Of a stretch of 64,000 nt of DNA, positions 23,767-35,654 are shown in pieces. Under the pieces are notes generated by a model. That model was not told the DNA's origin. It ran no database searches and was given only the letters and a program-made list of their open reading frames with translations. Origin of the DNA: Mesostigma viride (taxonomy: Eukaryota > Streptophyta > Mesostigmatophyceae > Mesostigmatales > Mesostigmataceae); assembly GCA_009746045.1 (NCBI GenBank), contig RPFO01000127.1, positions 1,117,720 to 1,181,719 of the forward strand, in the 5' to 3' direction. The position numbers and the translations under genes were made by a program. Numbering within the stretch: the first letter of the stretch is position 1; each line of letters starts with the position of its first letter.

Positions 23767-24182
23767 GTGGCTATCCGGGTTGGCAAATACGGGTACGGGG
23801 TATAATACGCGGACCTAAAATACGCGTATTATACGTAAGGGGTGTAAAATACGCGGCGGTAAAATACGCGACAGTTTTTGTGGTCCAATTGTCAGTCACC
23901 CAATTAGCACGCTCCTTGATGATGGTCATGCAGTTATTGCAACTGAAATTTGGTGTATATGCTTATTTATTAACATCTTCCATTAATTTATGCCCTGCAA
24001 TCCTATCTGATTATGATTTGTTAAATGCTGGGGGGAGCAGACTGCAACGGGAACTGTAAGGAATCAATTAATTAGTTAATTGTAAGGAAAGCCATCCACT
24101 ATATAATGCATGAGAGGACATAAGACACAACTAAGGACCATGCTCTCAAGGATCCCACAACAAGCTCCATACACATACACAC

Positions 24183-24542
24183 ATGTGCACACACATTCCG
24201 AGAAGGAGGGGTGACGTGCCCTCCTTTGTACTGGATCATGCCGGCCACCATCTGCTTGAAAGAGGCGCTCTCAGCCGCATTGAAGGCAATGCCGTTCTCG
24301 ATAAAAAATTCGGCAGCCAGCAGCTGGACACCTTGTTCGTAGACGGGAACCAGCCATTTGGTGATGCTCAGCTGGCCTTTGCTGGGAACCGACGACAAGT
24401 CAGCCGGCGCAGCCCCTCCTATCTCCGCCATTGCCCTGTTCAAATTGTGATGCTTCTTGGCGTCTGACTTCTGCAACTTGTTGCTAGCAATCCTGAGAAA
24501 CCTGCTCCGGATATTCGGTGGAATTTTGTCGCAGGGTAACAT
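24183..24542 (-). pseudogene. hAT transposase fragment, end of BED region and DUF659 start
   Basis: The frame reads LPCDKIPPNIRSRFL, the usual stretch after a BED finger, then about 30 residues later AAEFFIENGIAFNAAESASF and MVAGMIQY ending PPSR. This is the start of the DUF659 catalytic region of hAT transposases. The frame then runs into ACA/TGTG-rich DNA without similarity. The ATG at 24542 is internal; the true N-terminus lies on the far side of the nested insertion. Confidence 0.85.
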
Positions 24543-24565
24543 CCCTTCCCCTGCGATTCCGGCAA

Positions 24566-27500
24566 CACATCACCTAAAAATGGCCTTTTTTGTTACATGG
24601 GGTCATATCTCCCACGCATATAGTCAGATCGGGGTGCCTTCCTGGACTTAAGGTCCCCCTAGGACCCTGTTCATATCACATAAATTGGGGGGCCAACTGA
24701 CCTATTTTTAGCATCAAACCGTGACGTGGAAAAGTGCAAAAAACGATGTTTTCCAGGCATATGGAGGCATAGCAGCCACACACAAGTAGTAAATGTAGTC
24801 CAATTCAGCTGGAAATGGTTATGCTTATTAATTTACATCCAAAGACAAAAACCGCCCTTAAGTATGCAATGTAGGACCAAACTATGTGCTATAATTCTGG
24901 CATACATGAGCCAAAACACCGTTTTAGTGCATTATTTTCAAACTTATGAAGCCCCTGCCAGCACATATGTGGCCCAATCATGCCAGAATTCGTCACATTA
25001 ATAGCACAATACTTGAATTTACACTAGAACACAAGTTGGACATATTAGGACCACTGCCGGCCCACTAAAAGTGACGGATGCAAGCAGAAATAGAGCGATT
25101 TTTGCAAAAATACTCCATATTCTGCGCCATTGTCTTGGAAAACTTTGCATTCTTCACTCAATTATCGTCATGGCTGTCATGGGATTCATATACATGCCAC
25201 TGGGGCTGGATACATTAGCCAACACAGACTAAAAAAGCGATCATCAAGGGACAAAATCACCATCAATCACAGTAGATGCTGGCATTCGGAACAAGCACCA
25301 TAGTGCCTACAAGCCTCAAGAAGGGGAGCTTGGCTGACCAGTCGTGCCTGTCGGCTGACCAGTCTCTTTTCTAAACGGGCCCCGCTCGGCAGCACACACA
25401 ATCTCCTTTGCAGTACTTGGCCCACTCTGCTGGGCACCCCTGCTGTGCGTGTCTTATAGCAGCTAATCCAAATATATATCTGCCAGGTGCCTCTCTGCTA
25501 CATGGAAATACAAAGCGCAATCAAGGACAGCAGTGGCTTGGGCTGCTAGCTATTCAATTGAGCTCAGCACCTAGCTGCTGTACAACATAATTCTGCATCA
25601 GTGCCTGTCCTAATTGCGCCCCCCCGCCCCCTTGCCATCATCGTCATGCTCATCATAGTCTTTGGAACGTGCACTGAACTCCAACCCTTGGACAGTCCAT
25701 AGGTCATTAAGAATCTGTGCATGTAATGCTAGCTCTTCTCAGTTGAACTCATCTACCACCCTCTCATGGTCGTGTCATCTCTCATGTAATCCACCTAGGT
25801 TTATCGTGGCCACTGATCTTTCAGCCCCTCCTGACATCAAAATCTGGGCAAACACACTGTTGACATCGCCCTTCCTTTTTAGCCTGCATGGCTCCTCATG
25901 TTTATCCTTATCTCATCCCTCAACACACCTAGAACTGTCTATTCATCCCCCTTGCATAGGCGGTGCATAACTGCGGCATGATGGGGGATTGCCAAAAATA
26001 GGTGTAAAATGCATGGGATGGCACGGGGAGGCTCACACTCATCGGTTTACAATCACACTCATGTGCTAACAGTGTCCCTCTCTGCTTTTGACACTGCATG
26101 CACATGCATTTCCTACCGGCTATATCAAGCCTTTAGTGTGGTTTGGTGCATCAAGAGAAATGGCAGGTCAGCTGAGTGCATCAGACCACATTTGTGTTAA
26201 GTGTACGCTTGCAACGCTGTTTGCCCACCGCATGGAGCTCCCCTTTCGGACAGTGGCACAAGTAGCACTTACACCTTACTCCCAGCCGCTCACCCTGCCC
26301 ATGCTAGCAACAAGAACAAATGCATGGTCCCCATCCCAACGTAAGGTGCATCACATGGATGGCCCTGCCATCACCTAGCAGTGTGCCACCCCTCTCCACC
26401 TCAACCTACTCTGAAATGCCAGGGCCCCAACAAACCTTTCAAGACATGGCACTCCTCAAAGAAGGCAACCCCTCAAAGAAGGCGAGGCAGTTTAGGTCTA
26501 GGGGGGCTTTGGGTAAGTTAAAAGATGATAGAGTTCACTAACACAGGCCACGGCAACGACAACCTGCTCACCCGCTGCATCCATACATCACAAGCCATAA
26601 ACTGCACAGCCTGGCATGATTGCCTAAGGGTCACGTGATCCAAGTGCCCTTCAGGCTCACCCCAGCACACCGGCCCATCCTCACCACCCCACTGGTCATA
26701 GTCATCTACAGTGGCATCAAACTCCTCTAGGACAGAGTGCAGTAAAGGCAACATAGACGTCCTGACACAATTGAATAAGAACGTGGCTGCTACCTACTGC
26801 CCTTAAAAAAAATGTCCATTGCTTGCACAATACGCATTCAATTCTTCAAGCAAGCATGCTAACACCTTCACAGCACATCCCAAGGTTACATCCATCGAGC
26901 TTTGTCAACAAGCATGACTTCCTGATGCAAACTTAGCTGTCAAGCTAGGAGGAGGTGAGATAGACCCCCCACAGCACCTTCCTGCACCAAAACCATGACA
27001 ATATCATCCAGAGCTTGCTAAATACGTACAGCTAACCGGTAGCGGGCGACCTTGCAGTCCAGGTTCAGCGCGAACATCTCGTGTCAGCACCCGGCGGAGA
27101 TGGCGGACGCGAACCCACAATGCTATAAAAGCGAGTCATAAGACTATTTCGGGGAGCGGTGAACGGCTTGGAACACCGAAGGTATGCCGCGACAAAAGCC
27201 TGAAGTTTTTCTCGGAAATACACGCCTGGATGTGGATTAGGGCACCGTTGTCGTGCTTGTGCTTGCGTTGCGAGCAGGCAACCAGTGTTTCTTGCAGTGT
27301 CGAGCAGTAACAGATGGTGGCGCGAGAGCAATATGTGACTTTTAAATCATGGCTACACAGCTTACACCTCCGCAGGCATGTTGGAACAAGCCCCGCCATG
27401 CCGTGAGCCGAAAAAAAGGAAGAAACGCATCAAGCAAGGACGGTCGTAAACGTCACTGAAAACAGCAAAATCTGACCTGCCGGCAGGTAATGCGACAGCC

Positions 27501-27944
27501 TGGAAAATGTGATTCGTTTCTCGAAAAACTGATTAGCGCTCGTGAAAGTAGACTTGAAGCCCATTCGGATTCGACCTTTTGGGAATTGTGAGCTTCCAAC
27601 AAAAAAGTTTCCCCCACAATTAATAAACATGCATTTTCGCTGCCAATTCCAGATCTGGCCGACACAAAAAATCAGCGTCTCAGTTTGCGAATTATTTTGA
27701 CGCATGAACATACGCGAGTAATATCTACCATGCATCATCGCAAAGCAGGAGAGTTTACGCGTCGTTTGCATCCATCGCAGCGACTTAACATGCATAATTG
27801 ACTTTGGACTGATATTCCGGCGGACATAGGGTCGACAGCCATGCGAGGTGGAATTTTTCTGGTCCCGTCGTCCTCAACGCGACGCGTTCGCGCCAAAATT
27901 CCCAGGATCTCATGTAACCGGACGGACCGATTTTAGGTGATGTG
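24566..27944. mobile_element. CACTA-like element (3,379 bp) nested in the hAT transposase
   Basis: Terminal inverted repeats CACATCACCTAAAA are identical for 14 bp, and a GTTACATG word recurs at matching subterminal positions. Flanks carry the dinucleotide AA on both sides (24564-24565, 27945-27946). Removing the element with one AA copy restores the BED finger frame exactly (VRAHF-AGIAGEGMLPC), which fixes the boundaries. A CAC start and a 2-3-bp duplication suggest EnSpm/CACTA, but no transposase was recognised inside. A 78-codon frame at 26518-26754 (minus) could be a remnant exon; I do not recognise it. Confidence 0.8.
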
Positions 27945-28142
27945 AAAGTGTGCACGGACTCGGAATACGCTGATTGGCCCCGCCTTGTAGGAGAAGTTCT
28001 TGTTGCAAAATGAGCAGAACATCCTCGACACATACTGCGTTGTGTTACTAACAGCATCTGTGACTGCTTCTTTCTTCTCGACAACGAAATCCCATTCAGG
28101 CCCTTTCTTCGGCATGGCTGCAAATCGAAAATGGCTGCACAC
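27945..28142 (-). pseudogene. hAT transposase N-terminus with BED zinc finger, truncated
   Basis: The frame starts MPKKGPEWDFVVEKKEAVTD and reaches FCSFCNKNFSYKAG, then SVFRVRAHF. The CxxC pair and the His of RAHF are BED-finger ligands. It is cut at HF by the nested element, and the continuing frame ends in a stop within the insertion terminus. The remaining ligand would come from the downstream part. Confidence 0.8.
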
Positions 28143-28530
28143 TATCGCACAGTCGCACTGGCCTCGTCGTCGCTATATTGCATTACACCGTCAGTAGCAC
28201 AGCTGGCATTTGCTGGCATTATGCGTTATGTACCTAGTCCTATACTAGCTGTCTCCTACCGGCCAAAGATTTTGCAAGGCTTGCGCTTTATGGAAAGAAC
28301 TGTACGCATCTACTTCTAGTAGTAAAAATCTCAAATGTGCAGTGAACGCGCCGCGCCCAGAACCTGGGCACCGCGCCAGTGCCCGCTGCCCGCTGGTACC
28401 CCCGAAAAATTCTAAGTCCAAACCGCGTATTCTGAAGTAAAGTACGCGTATATACGGCGGAGGCCTTCAGTGTACGTTTTCCCGTATTTTTGCGGCTCCG
28501 TACGGCGTACTGACCAACCCGGGTGGCTAT

Positions 28531-28889
28531 ACCGGCTACATTGGCAGTTGAAAACCGCAATGTCGAATCAGCTGAAACGATGTATACATCAGCTTGAAGA
28601 TCGGAAAACGATGTCGACGCAGTCACGTGTCTAGATTAATTCATTAATTAACGATGTCGAACTGTCGGTAAAAGATCGGAGGATGTGGACTGGGCACCGA
28701 ATTCTGTACCCAACATTTTGCACTCTCATCATGCCACTGATCACAATCGGATTGCATGCTACACCGGCACGCGCCGTGGTCCCCCGCACTAGCGTCTCCT
28801 ACCACACGACTGATGAGTTATGGGGGTCTACAAGCTAAGTTATGCGGGCGGATTGTGGATCGTGGCATCCAATGTATTGGATTAAGTCT
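28531..28889. other. Intergenic DNA right of the hAT element
   Basis: It contains a repeated ACGATGTCGA word and a small CAGCTGAAACGATG...CATCAGCTTG inverted repeat. No gene was seen. Confidence 0.4.
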
Positions 28890-29045
28890 CCCAACGAGGA
28901 CGGACATGTCACAGGTGGCCGCTGTTTGCACCCCCCCCCTCCCCTGCAGGTGGTAGCCCAGAATGAACCATATGCCCCTTCTCAGGGATGTATGTTTCCT
29001 ATATACCTGGCACGGGCCGGAGTTATGTTCTTAATTAATTAATTA
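28890..29045 (+). mobile_element. LINE 3'-tail fragment
   Basis: CATATGCCCCTTCTCAGGG, GGAGTTATGTT and a terminal TTAATTAATTAA run match the 3' ends at 35755-35925 and 38815-38984. It is a severely 5'-truncated, non-coding copy. Confidence 0.65.
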
Positions 29046-31260
29046 AAATGAATTAAATTAATTCCTTAAATTAATTGCCAATCAAAGTCAATGTTTGTTT
29101 GATTTTATTAATTCTATGAATTGATATCTACAAACTAATACATGCATGTCCAGCGCTGGTTCTCTCTTTGATATTTCTTACCGCCAGCGCGCTGCCACCA
29201 TGCGGCACTAATTAGCTTGGACTGCTTCCAACCCGCGCCTAAAAATAGGCGCCAGTTGCACCTTGCATGGTAATGTCCACAAACCAAAAACAATTTATAT
29301 AGTGTCCATAGTGGGACCGAAGCACACACATATATGGACTTACTCAGGGGTCATGTCATTCCAGGTCATGTTGCAATGTCCTATGGGTGCTAAATACAGC
29401 ATCACCCTCAAGGGGGTGCGCGAGTGCGAGAAAAACAAACATGTATAATGCAGCATTACACCTGACAACATTTTAAAGGCAGTTGCTTGGGTAGCCAGGC
29501 AAGGCTTCTTAACACTAACATCACAGGTTATCCCAGGGACCCAGATGCACTATCTAAAATAACTCACGCCTACAAATAGGGGCCAGTTTGGCTGGTGACA
29601 TTTGCTAGGATAACAAGGCAGGCGCCTCACTCCATAGCATCAAACAACATCATAAATGATCAAACATGCACTATTTCATCAATTCCAGCATGCAGAACAT
29701 CCATAACAGCCACGCCAATGCACAGTCACATTCGCGCGTATCATGGCATGGTAAGGGCAAAGACACCCTGGCACCACACAAGCCTACCACATGCACAGTT
29801 TTTCTCACACGCCAATGCTAGACTAAATGAGTAAAAGTATTAAAGCCTAGATAATTGGCAATGCTCAGTTTAGCTCCTTCTATGCTGGGCTTCATCATTT
29901 CAGCTGCTAACTGACTACGGGGCGACATGCGACACTAAGTAGCATTGTAACGGTATGAGGCGTGCACAATGGTGCTTGTGAATTGCTGGGTAATACTCAA
30001 AATGATCCCTAACTCACAGCTTTAACTATGCTTCATATTGTTGTAAAGAAATCACCACCATGTAGTGGCTACCAAGCTCTACTAGCAGGTATACCACTGT
30101 GCCAAGGCCCAAATGCGTGCACGCGTGCAGGGGGCTACGTAACCCATGCATCCACAACATAGGAAATGACCTCCATATGCTTGCCTGCTCAAGGTGAAAA
30201 TACACAGAGACAATTCATGGGCCTTCTTCTGTATGCAAGCAGGGCACTGGGGCCTCCACAGGTGCTACATGAAGACAGATGGGGTGAGTGCACAACAGCA
30301 TTACTAACGAAGCCAAAAGGCTAACCAAAAACTGGCCAGGATACCATCTAATCTTAAGGATATAGGCTATAGAAACCGTAGTGATACCATATATAACTCA
30401 TGTACATGTAAGTGATGTAACACCAATCATTATTTTAGTAAATTTGGTGCAGACGCAGCCAATCATGAACAAAATGGATGAAAATCTGACCGTAATGGTT
30501 ATGCGCAACCACCACCACAAATCATTACAGAAAAGTAGTAACGAAGCGACTTTTACATCCCAAACCTTCGCAAATGATTCCGAGATTACTTACCGAATGA
30601 TAGGACGACCTTAACTTGTCGACGGTAACCGCAGGGACACTAAACTGCGCCAGGTCGAAACCGCCAAAAAAAGGCTCACGGACAGCTAGCAAGCTGACGA
30701 CAGGGCCGATGCGTTGAGACTTTCCTGGCCCACGACACTAATGAAATTATCCAAATACATCGTAAGAAATTTACTCGATGCCAAATATTCAATTAAAAAG
30801 CCGCTGATAACAAGTGCTAGCTTCATCGTCACTCCCGTCACAATAAACACGCGTAAAACCCAGTCCGGGCGAGATAATTGCGCGCCTCATTAGATGTTGC
30901 TCGATAGCGGCTATAGCATTTTTATAACGCATAAATCATGCCTACAAAATCTGGAACGAATCCATGCATCGATGCTCCTACACCAATCAGTTTTCTGCAC
31001 CGCCATAGCCTCGAATTTGCATGTACGTAACTATTTTCATTACTGTATTTTACAATCACTTTCGTCCCGGTGGACCATGCTGATGTACATGCCGGGGCGC
31101 AACCGTTCGGGAACCGGTTGTCTACTTTTGTCTACTTTTGCCCAACTGGGGCGCAACCGGTCGGGAACCGGGTGTCTACAATTGTCTACAATTGTCTACT
31201 TTTGTCTACGTACTTCGTCGGGCAGTCTATGGCGATGTTCCACCCTGCCGAAAAACCGCA
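29046..31260. other. Gene-poor AT-rich stretch
   Basis: No coding exon, RNA gene or complete element was recognised. A direct repeat lies at 31093-31205: GGGGCGCAACCG, then GGGAACCGG, then GTCTACTTTTG-type words, twice. Confidence 0.45.
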
Positions 31261-31262
31261 TA

Positions 31263-32294
31263 CAGTCATTCCCGCGTTAAGTTGCGATCGCCCCCTAAAA
31301 CTTGGCGCCGCAACTTAACGCGGGAACGCAACTTAACGGTAGAATTAGGCTAGCAGCCCACCACCTCCTCCTCTGACGGACATCTATACGGCATTCGACA
31401 GCTCTCGTCAAGCCCGATCCAGCTGCACCGTCAAAGCCGGCCAAAGTCCATTTTCCAGGCCAGATATTTTGGACAAAGGCGGGCTGCAAAACACGCCGTG
31501 GGCAGCCACGCAGTGCCTGCGTTTTATTATACCACTAATGCCGGTGTGTTTTAACCCTCTGACTTCGGCTCTCTTTTTGGCGGGTTACTTAATTGCCAGC
31601 CGGCTTCACGTTTGAATGTGACAAAACATGGGAACAGTCGTGAGGGAAGCTTCATTTACTGTCAAAGGCCTGCATGTAAACAATAATAACGCAACATTGT
31701 CTTTGGCCCTTCTGTGGTGCATTCGGCATGACTATGGTGGTAATTTCCATCAAGATGTCTCAATTACAGACCCTGCATGGTCGTGGCGTTTTGATGAGTA
31801 GTGTAGTTAGGCTTTTCTAGACTACCTAGATAGCTTAGAGTTAGGTTAGTTCGATTACGCGGCTTCCTCCACTCCACCCACCCATCATGGAATATGTGCT
31901 ACATGATCTCCCAACGGAGGCATGTTATAATTTATTTTAATTTAATTTAATGGTCGTGGATTCTTATGTACCGCAGCCCGCAGGCTGCAAAACTGAATTT
32001 GTAAGGTTGCATCATTCACGCTTTTCACCTAAGCCAGCAGGCAGGCAGGAAATTTGCGCGCCAGTGGGGCTTGCGTATTTTGCCGCCTAAAATCACGTAG
32101 CGGGTCCGGACTTGACTGGCAAAAAATGGCCTCCTGCGCGGCCAAAAAAGGCCTGACACCTACAAATTGAGTCATTACCGCGTTAAGTTGCGATGGCCTC
32201 CATGCTTAAGTTGCGGTCGCCCCCCAAACTTCGGCGCCGCAACTTAACGCGGGAACGCAACCTTAAGAAACGCAACTTAACGCGGGAATGACTG
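31263..32294. mobile_element. Tc1/mariner-like non-autonomous element with TA target site
   Basis: Both ends carry a 24-bp inverted terminus that begins CAGTCATTCCCGCG and continues TTAAGTTGCG, and each is flanked by TA (31261-31262, 32295-32296). CAGT ends and a TA duplication are typical of Tc1/mariner. GTTAAGTTGCG words recur inside near both ends, including a degenerate end at about 32169. Two partly deleted MITEs flanking other DNA is therefore an alternative reading. A LINE tail is nested inside. Confidence 0.65.
31787..31965 (+). mobile_element. LINE 3'-end fragment nested in the mariner-like element
   Basis: It starts in the last codons of the RT ORF (GGCGTTTTGATGAGTAG, reading RFDE-stop), carries the same 3' UTR as the copy at 36016-37028, and ends in a TTTAATTTAATTTAA tail. 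Only about 180 bp were copied. Confidence 0.75.
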
Positions 32295-32296
32295 TA

Positions 32297-32996
32297 GATG
32301 GACCCGAAAAATAGAAAAAACCCGAAAAACCGCATACATGTACATAGATGGAACCGAAAAACCGCATAGATTGATCCGAAAAACAACATCACAACATCAA
32401 CATCAACATTCAACATTCCAACATTCGACAACAACTCTGGTTTACACTAGCAGCCAACAACCTGGACGCACACCACCATGCCAGCGCGAGTGCGCGACAA
32501 ATGGCGCGAAAAGCGTGCTCCATCAAAGCTTCAGCAGAAAAAGCATCGAAACCAAAGATGCCACAATGATGCGCATGCTGAGGGCATCAGCCCGGCATCG
32601 TATCAAATTATGCCGGAAGTCTGCGGTGCTCAAGTGGCCCCGGACTAGCTGTACTGTGGTTTCGGGCACACATGAGGTGAAGTCAATCGCAGCGTCGTAT
32701 GCACGGTATGCCATTTTGTCTGAAGGAATATTCCCTTGTATGGTGTAAGCCATTGAATGCAGGCACAAGGGCCGTCTTTCGGCAGGTAAGGGGCTTCCGG
32801 TGCCTGCACAGCATCAACCCTTCCCTGCCGCCGCGGCCTTTATTTTGAAGATTAACAAAATTTCTGGCTCAGCGAGTGCGGTACATTTCTCACGGACATG
32901 CCGCGGATTTGCTGAAGCAGAGGGGATCCGATATTCGCCTCGTACCCTAAGTTGCTTCGCCGAAATCCCCCGCAGTCATATCTTGTTTCTCCCGCG
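32297..32996 (+). other. 5' flank of the inositol-kinase-like gene
   Basis: It contains three ACCCGAAAAA / CCGAAAAACCGCATA-type repeats (32300-32380) whose related copy lies left of the mariner-like element at 31248. A 56-codon basic frame at 32478-32648 begins MPARVRDKWREKR. It is only faintly like ribosomal protein eL41 and is not called. Confidence 0.4.
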
Positions 32997-35376
32997 ATGG
33001 CGCCCGTAATCTGGGCGCTTCTTGTTACCATGCTGGCGCATTTCCCGAACGCTTGGGCTAGTCAGGAAATTCAAAGCCGTTCGAATCCATTTACGATGGC
33101 GGCCGGATTCGATATGGGTAGAGGGGGAAGAAAAGAAAAGTTCTGGCCGGGTGGTGTCACAGAGACGGCAACTGCGGCAATCAATGGCGACATGGTCGGC
33201 AACCGCGCTGCGCAACCCTCGGACGTCCCCACGGGAAATTCTTTGTCTAATGCCACGCGAGACGGTGCTTTCAGGAACCGCCGTTTGCTGGCGGGCGACG
33301 CGCCCGCGGCCCCGGCGATGTGCGCCCACGCGATGGTTACCGCCTACGCCGAGCCCAACTACGGCGGCCCGATGGTCTCCTTCGGCTGTTCCTCGAGCGA
33401 CCTCTCGCTCATGCTCTGCTTCCCCCTGGCCTCCCTGGCCCTCAAGCCAGGTGTCACCGTGGCTCTCTACTCGCAGGTCGGCTTCACAGGCTCGATGCTG
33501 GTACTCCAAGGCAGCGAGCCCAACCTGTATGCCGAGTACCCCCGCAAGTATGCGTTCGCTCGCTCGATGGCCATCTGCGGGGCGCAGGTGGAGGACCCGA
33601 TCCGAGATTGCCCTTCGGAGGGCGCCACGACGCTCCGGATTTGTCCCGAAGAGTCTCCTGTGGGGCCGCGTGGCGAGGTGAACTCGATCACAACCACCCA
33701 CCCCGACGGGGAGCACTTCCGTGTGACCACCGACGGTCGGTTCGTGCTCAAGTACATGCGACCACGGCAGCTATTCTGGCAGACCCCGGGCCCTGAGGCA
33801 TGCTTCTACAAAACTTACGTGCGGGAGGCCCAGATGGGGTGTCTTCCCACTGAACATTCCGCGTTCCAGGCCATTGCGAACGAGTACATCCCCCACTACT
33901 ATGGTGCCGTGCAAAACTTTGTATACGGGGGGGGCGAGTGGATTGTTCTGGAGAATGTGGCTCACGGGATCGTGCACGCGTCGGTCATGGATTTGGACCC
34001 CGGGTTTGGCAAGTGCACGCGATGCGGCGTGGACATCCGGCGCTATAAGACGTACGTGCCGGCCAAGGGCGACTACAAATTGGTGGGGCACGAGGACATC
34101 AACAAGCGGCATGCGAGCACGAGCAACAAGCGCAAGCTGATCATGCACGAGGTGGGCGAGTTCCTGTTCAACGGCGGGACCCCCTCCTCACGCGGTGACA
34201 TCGCGAAGCAGCTGATGCCCAAGCTGGAGCGGTTACACCAGCTTCTGACGGCCAATCGGCTCGTCTCGTTGGTCGACGCATCGTTGCTGGTGTTGTATGG
34301 CGAGCAGGGGGCCAAGAGCAAGGAGAGCAAGGAGCCGTCCGTGGTGTCTCGCGCGTTCCCTTCAGGGGGAGTGACTGCGCGCGTGCACTTGGTTGACTTT
34401 GGCAACATCATGCACCACGACTTCAGCAAGGCGATGGTACGTGTTGTGCTAAGGACGAGAGAGAATGATACCCCTTCTCCCTAGCAGGATGTGGTGGGAT
34501 CTTGTGGTGCCATGCTGGCTTGAACTACAGGCGCTGCTACATGCTTTTTTACCGTCAAGTCTACTCAGTCATTTCCCGGTGGCTTCCTGTTTCGAACCTG
34601 ACTTGGCCTGGTTAGCTGGTGCATGAGTTTCCTGCATCCTGCGTTGATTGGTTGAGAAGGCTGTTGCTGGTCATTCTGGTGGGGAGGGTGGCTTTTGTTA
34701 TGGGATGGCCATATCTGGTGATGTGTTTCGTGATGCATGCAAATTCTTTTATAGCAAGGGAACTCCCTCCCATGTTGTACCTGAAGTTATATCTAGTTGT
34801 ACATGAAGTATATAGATATATCGGCGCAAGGGGCACAGTATCAGGCATGTAGTCCACGGGCAGCAATCTTATCGGGTGTTGGAAAACCTTTTTGGCTGGC
34901 ACGCATCCCTTGGCTTAATGCCATCACCAGTCACGCATGCCTGCATGGTCTCAGTAACAGGTCATTATAAAAGCTAATATCATCACTGTGACACCTGGGT
35001 CATTATATATACAGGCTGATTCTAACATGTCAAAACGTGCCGCTGATGCCTTGCTGTGGGTTGTCCCTCTCCCCCCCCCCCGCCCCCCCCCCCTATGCCT
35101 GCCACCCGGCGTGCTATGCTTGTCTGCCGCTACTACTTGCTGGCCCCGAACTGTCACCCGAAACAGTCCATCATGCCACCCATGTTCCATATGAAGCCCC
35201 CAGGGGTGGTGCAGGAAGATAGCAGCACATTGGTTCCCACACAGGAGATGCACACGCGCGGCGGTGCCGGCTTCACCTGTGGTGTGCTGGAACTAAGCCT
35301 CCAGCTGAATGGGTTAGCCAATAGCGGCAAGATGAAAACCGACAACTGCCTGGCGCCCTGCTTGCGTTGCCGGTAG
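32997..35376 (+). CDS. Secreted beta/gamma-crystallin / inositol polyphosphate kinase-like fusion protein
   Basis: The first ATG gives a classic signal peptide (MAPVIWALLVTMLAHFPNAWA, then SQE), implying entry to the secretory pathway. Residues ~113-191 read as a beta/gamma-crystallin Greek-key domain (YAEPNYGGPMVSF; LYSQVGFTGSMLVL; AFARSMAI). From ~245 the protein follows the IPMK/IP6K fold: RFVLKYMRP, ACFYKTY, YIPHYYGAV, WIVLENV (~315), MDLDPG (~332), LMPKLERLHQLL, ASLLVLYGE (~429), VHLVDFGN (~466). Exon 1 ends at 34436 (ATG|GTACGT, phase 0). An acceptor at 35166 opens an exon 35167-35376 in the same phase, with GAGFTCGVLELSLQLNGL matching the family's closing GxxxGLxxLI segment, then TAG. 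The substrate motif PxxxDxKxG is altered (Pro to Ala, Lys to Asp), so catalysis is uncertain. Exon 2 is inferred. An open frame reaching back to 32952 starts at TTG and is not used. Confidence 0.88.
34437..35166 (+). other. Intron of the crystallin/inositol-kinase-like gene
   Basis: The donor is GTACGT, and a C-rich tract (35070-35095) lies 70 nt before the proposed acceptor AAACAG. Reading through the intron gives 16 extra codons and a stop, which would delete the kinase C-terminal segment. Confidence 0.6.
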
Positions 35377-35650
35377 TAGCTGGGGTTCATGCATCGCCGG
35401 CCCCTGTATTGTACAGTCATATTTGTTCATAACCTGACAATGAGCTCTACATTTGCGCGGCAGAGATCTGAATAAGCCGGCGCAGTAACTCTGGGCTTTT
35501 TTCCCCTGGTCATATGATAGGCGCCAGATCACTAGCAAATTTTTTGATTCCATTGTTGGGTTTTTTTAGTTTCCCCTCACAATGATGAAAGTAATCAGGT
35601 GATGATGGCCTACTCTCCCAGTCGCAGGCTTGGACTGTGACACTGTGTAA
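35377..35650 (+). other. 3' flank of the kinase-like gene with TGTAA
   Basis: A TGTAA motif at 35646-35650 is a candidate poly(A) signal about 270 nt after the stop. No other feature was seen. Confidence 0.4.
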
Positions 35651-35654
35651 AACC

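Larger units (their letters stand above)
23775..28522 (-). mobile_element. hAT element with BED/DUF659 transposase remnants, interrupted by a nested element
   Basis: Ends share the inverted terminus CCGGGTTGG and are flanked by the octamer GTGGCTAT (23767-23774 and 28523-28530). Minus-strand coding remnants give a BED zinc finger (27933-28142) and a DUF659 start (24183-24542). A 3.38-kb insertion (24566-27944) splits the finger. Without it the element is about 1.37 kb, too short for a full transposase: the rest of the catalytic domain and the C-terminal dimerisation region are missing, so this is an internally deleted copy. Subterminal regions contain ATACGCG/CGCGTAT repeats. Confidence 0.87.

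Noticed and set aside
32478-32648. Possible ribosomal protein eL41 gene
   Set aside because: Only RDKWREKR is reminiscent; the rest is not arginine-rich enough and the protein is more than twice the family's length.
32952-32996. Upstream extension of the kinase-like protein
   Set aside because: It starts at TTG; the ATG at 32997 begins a clean signal peptide.
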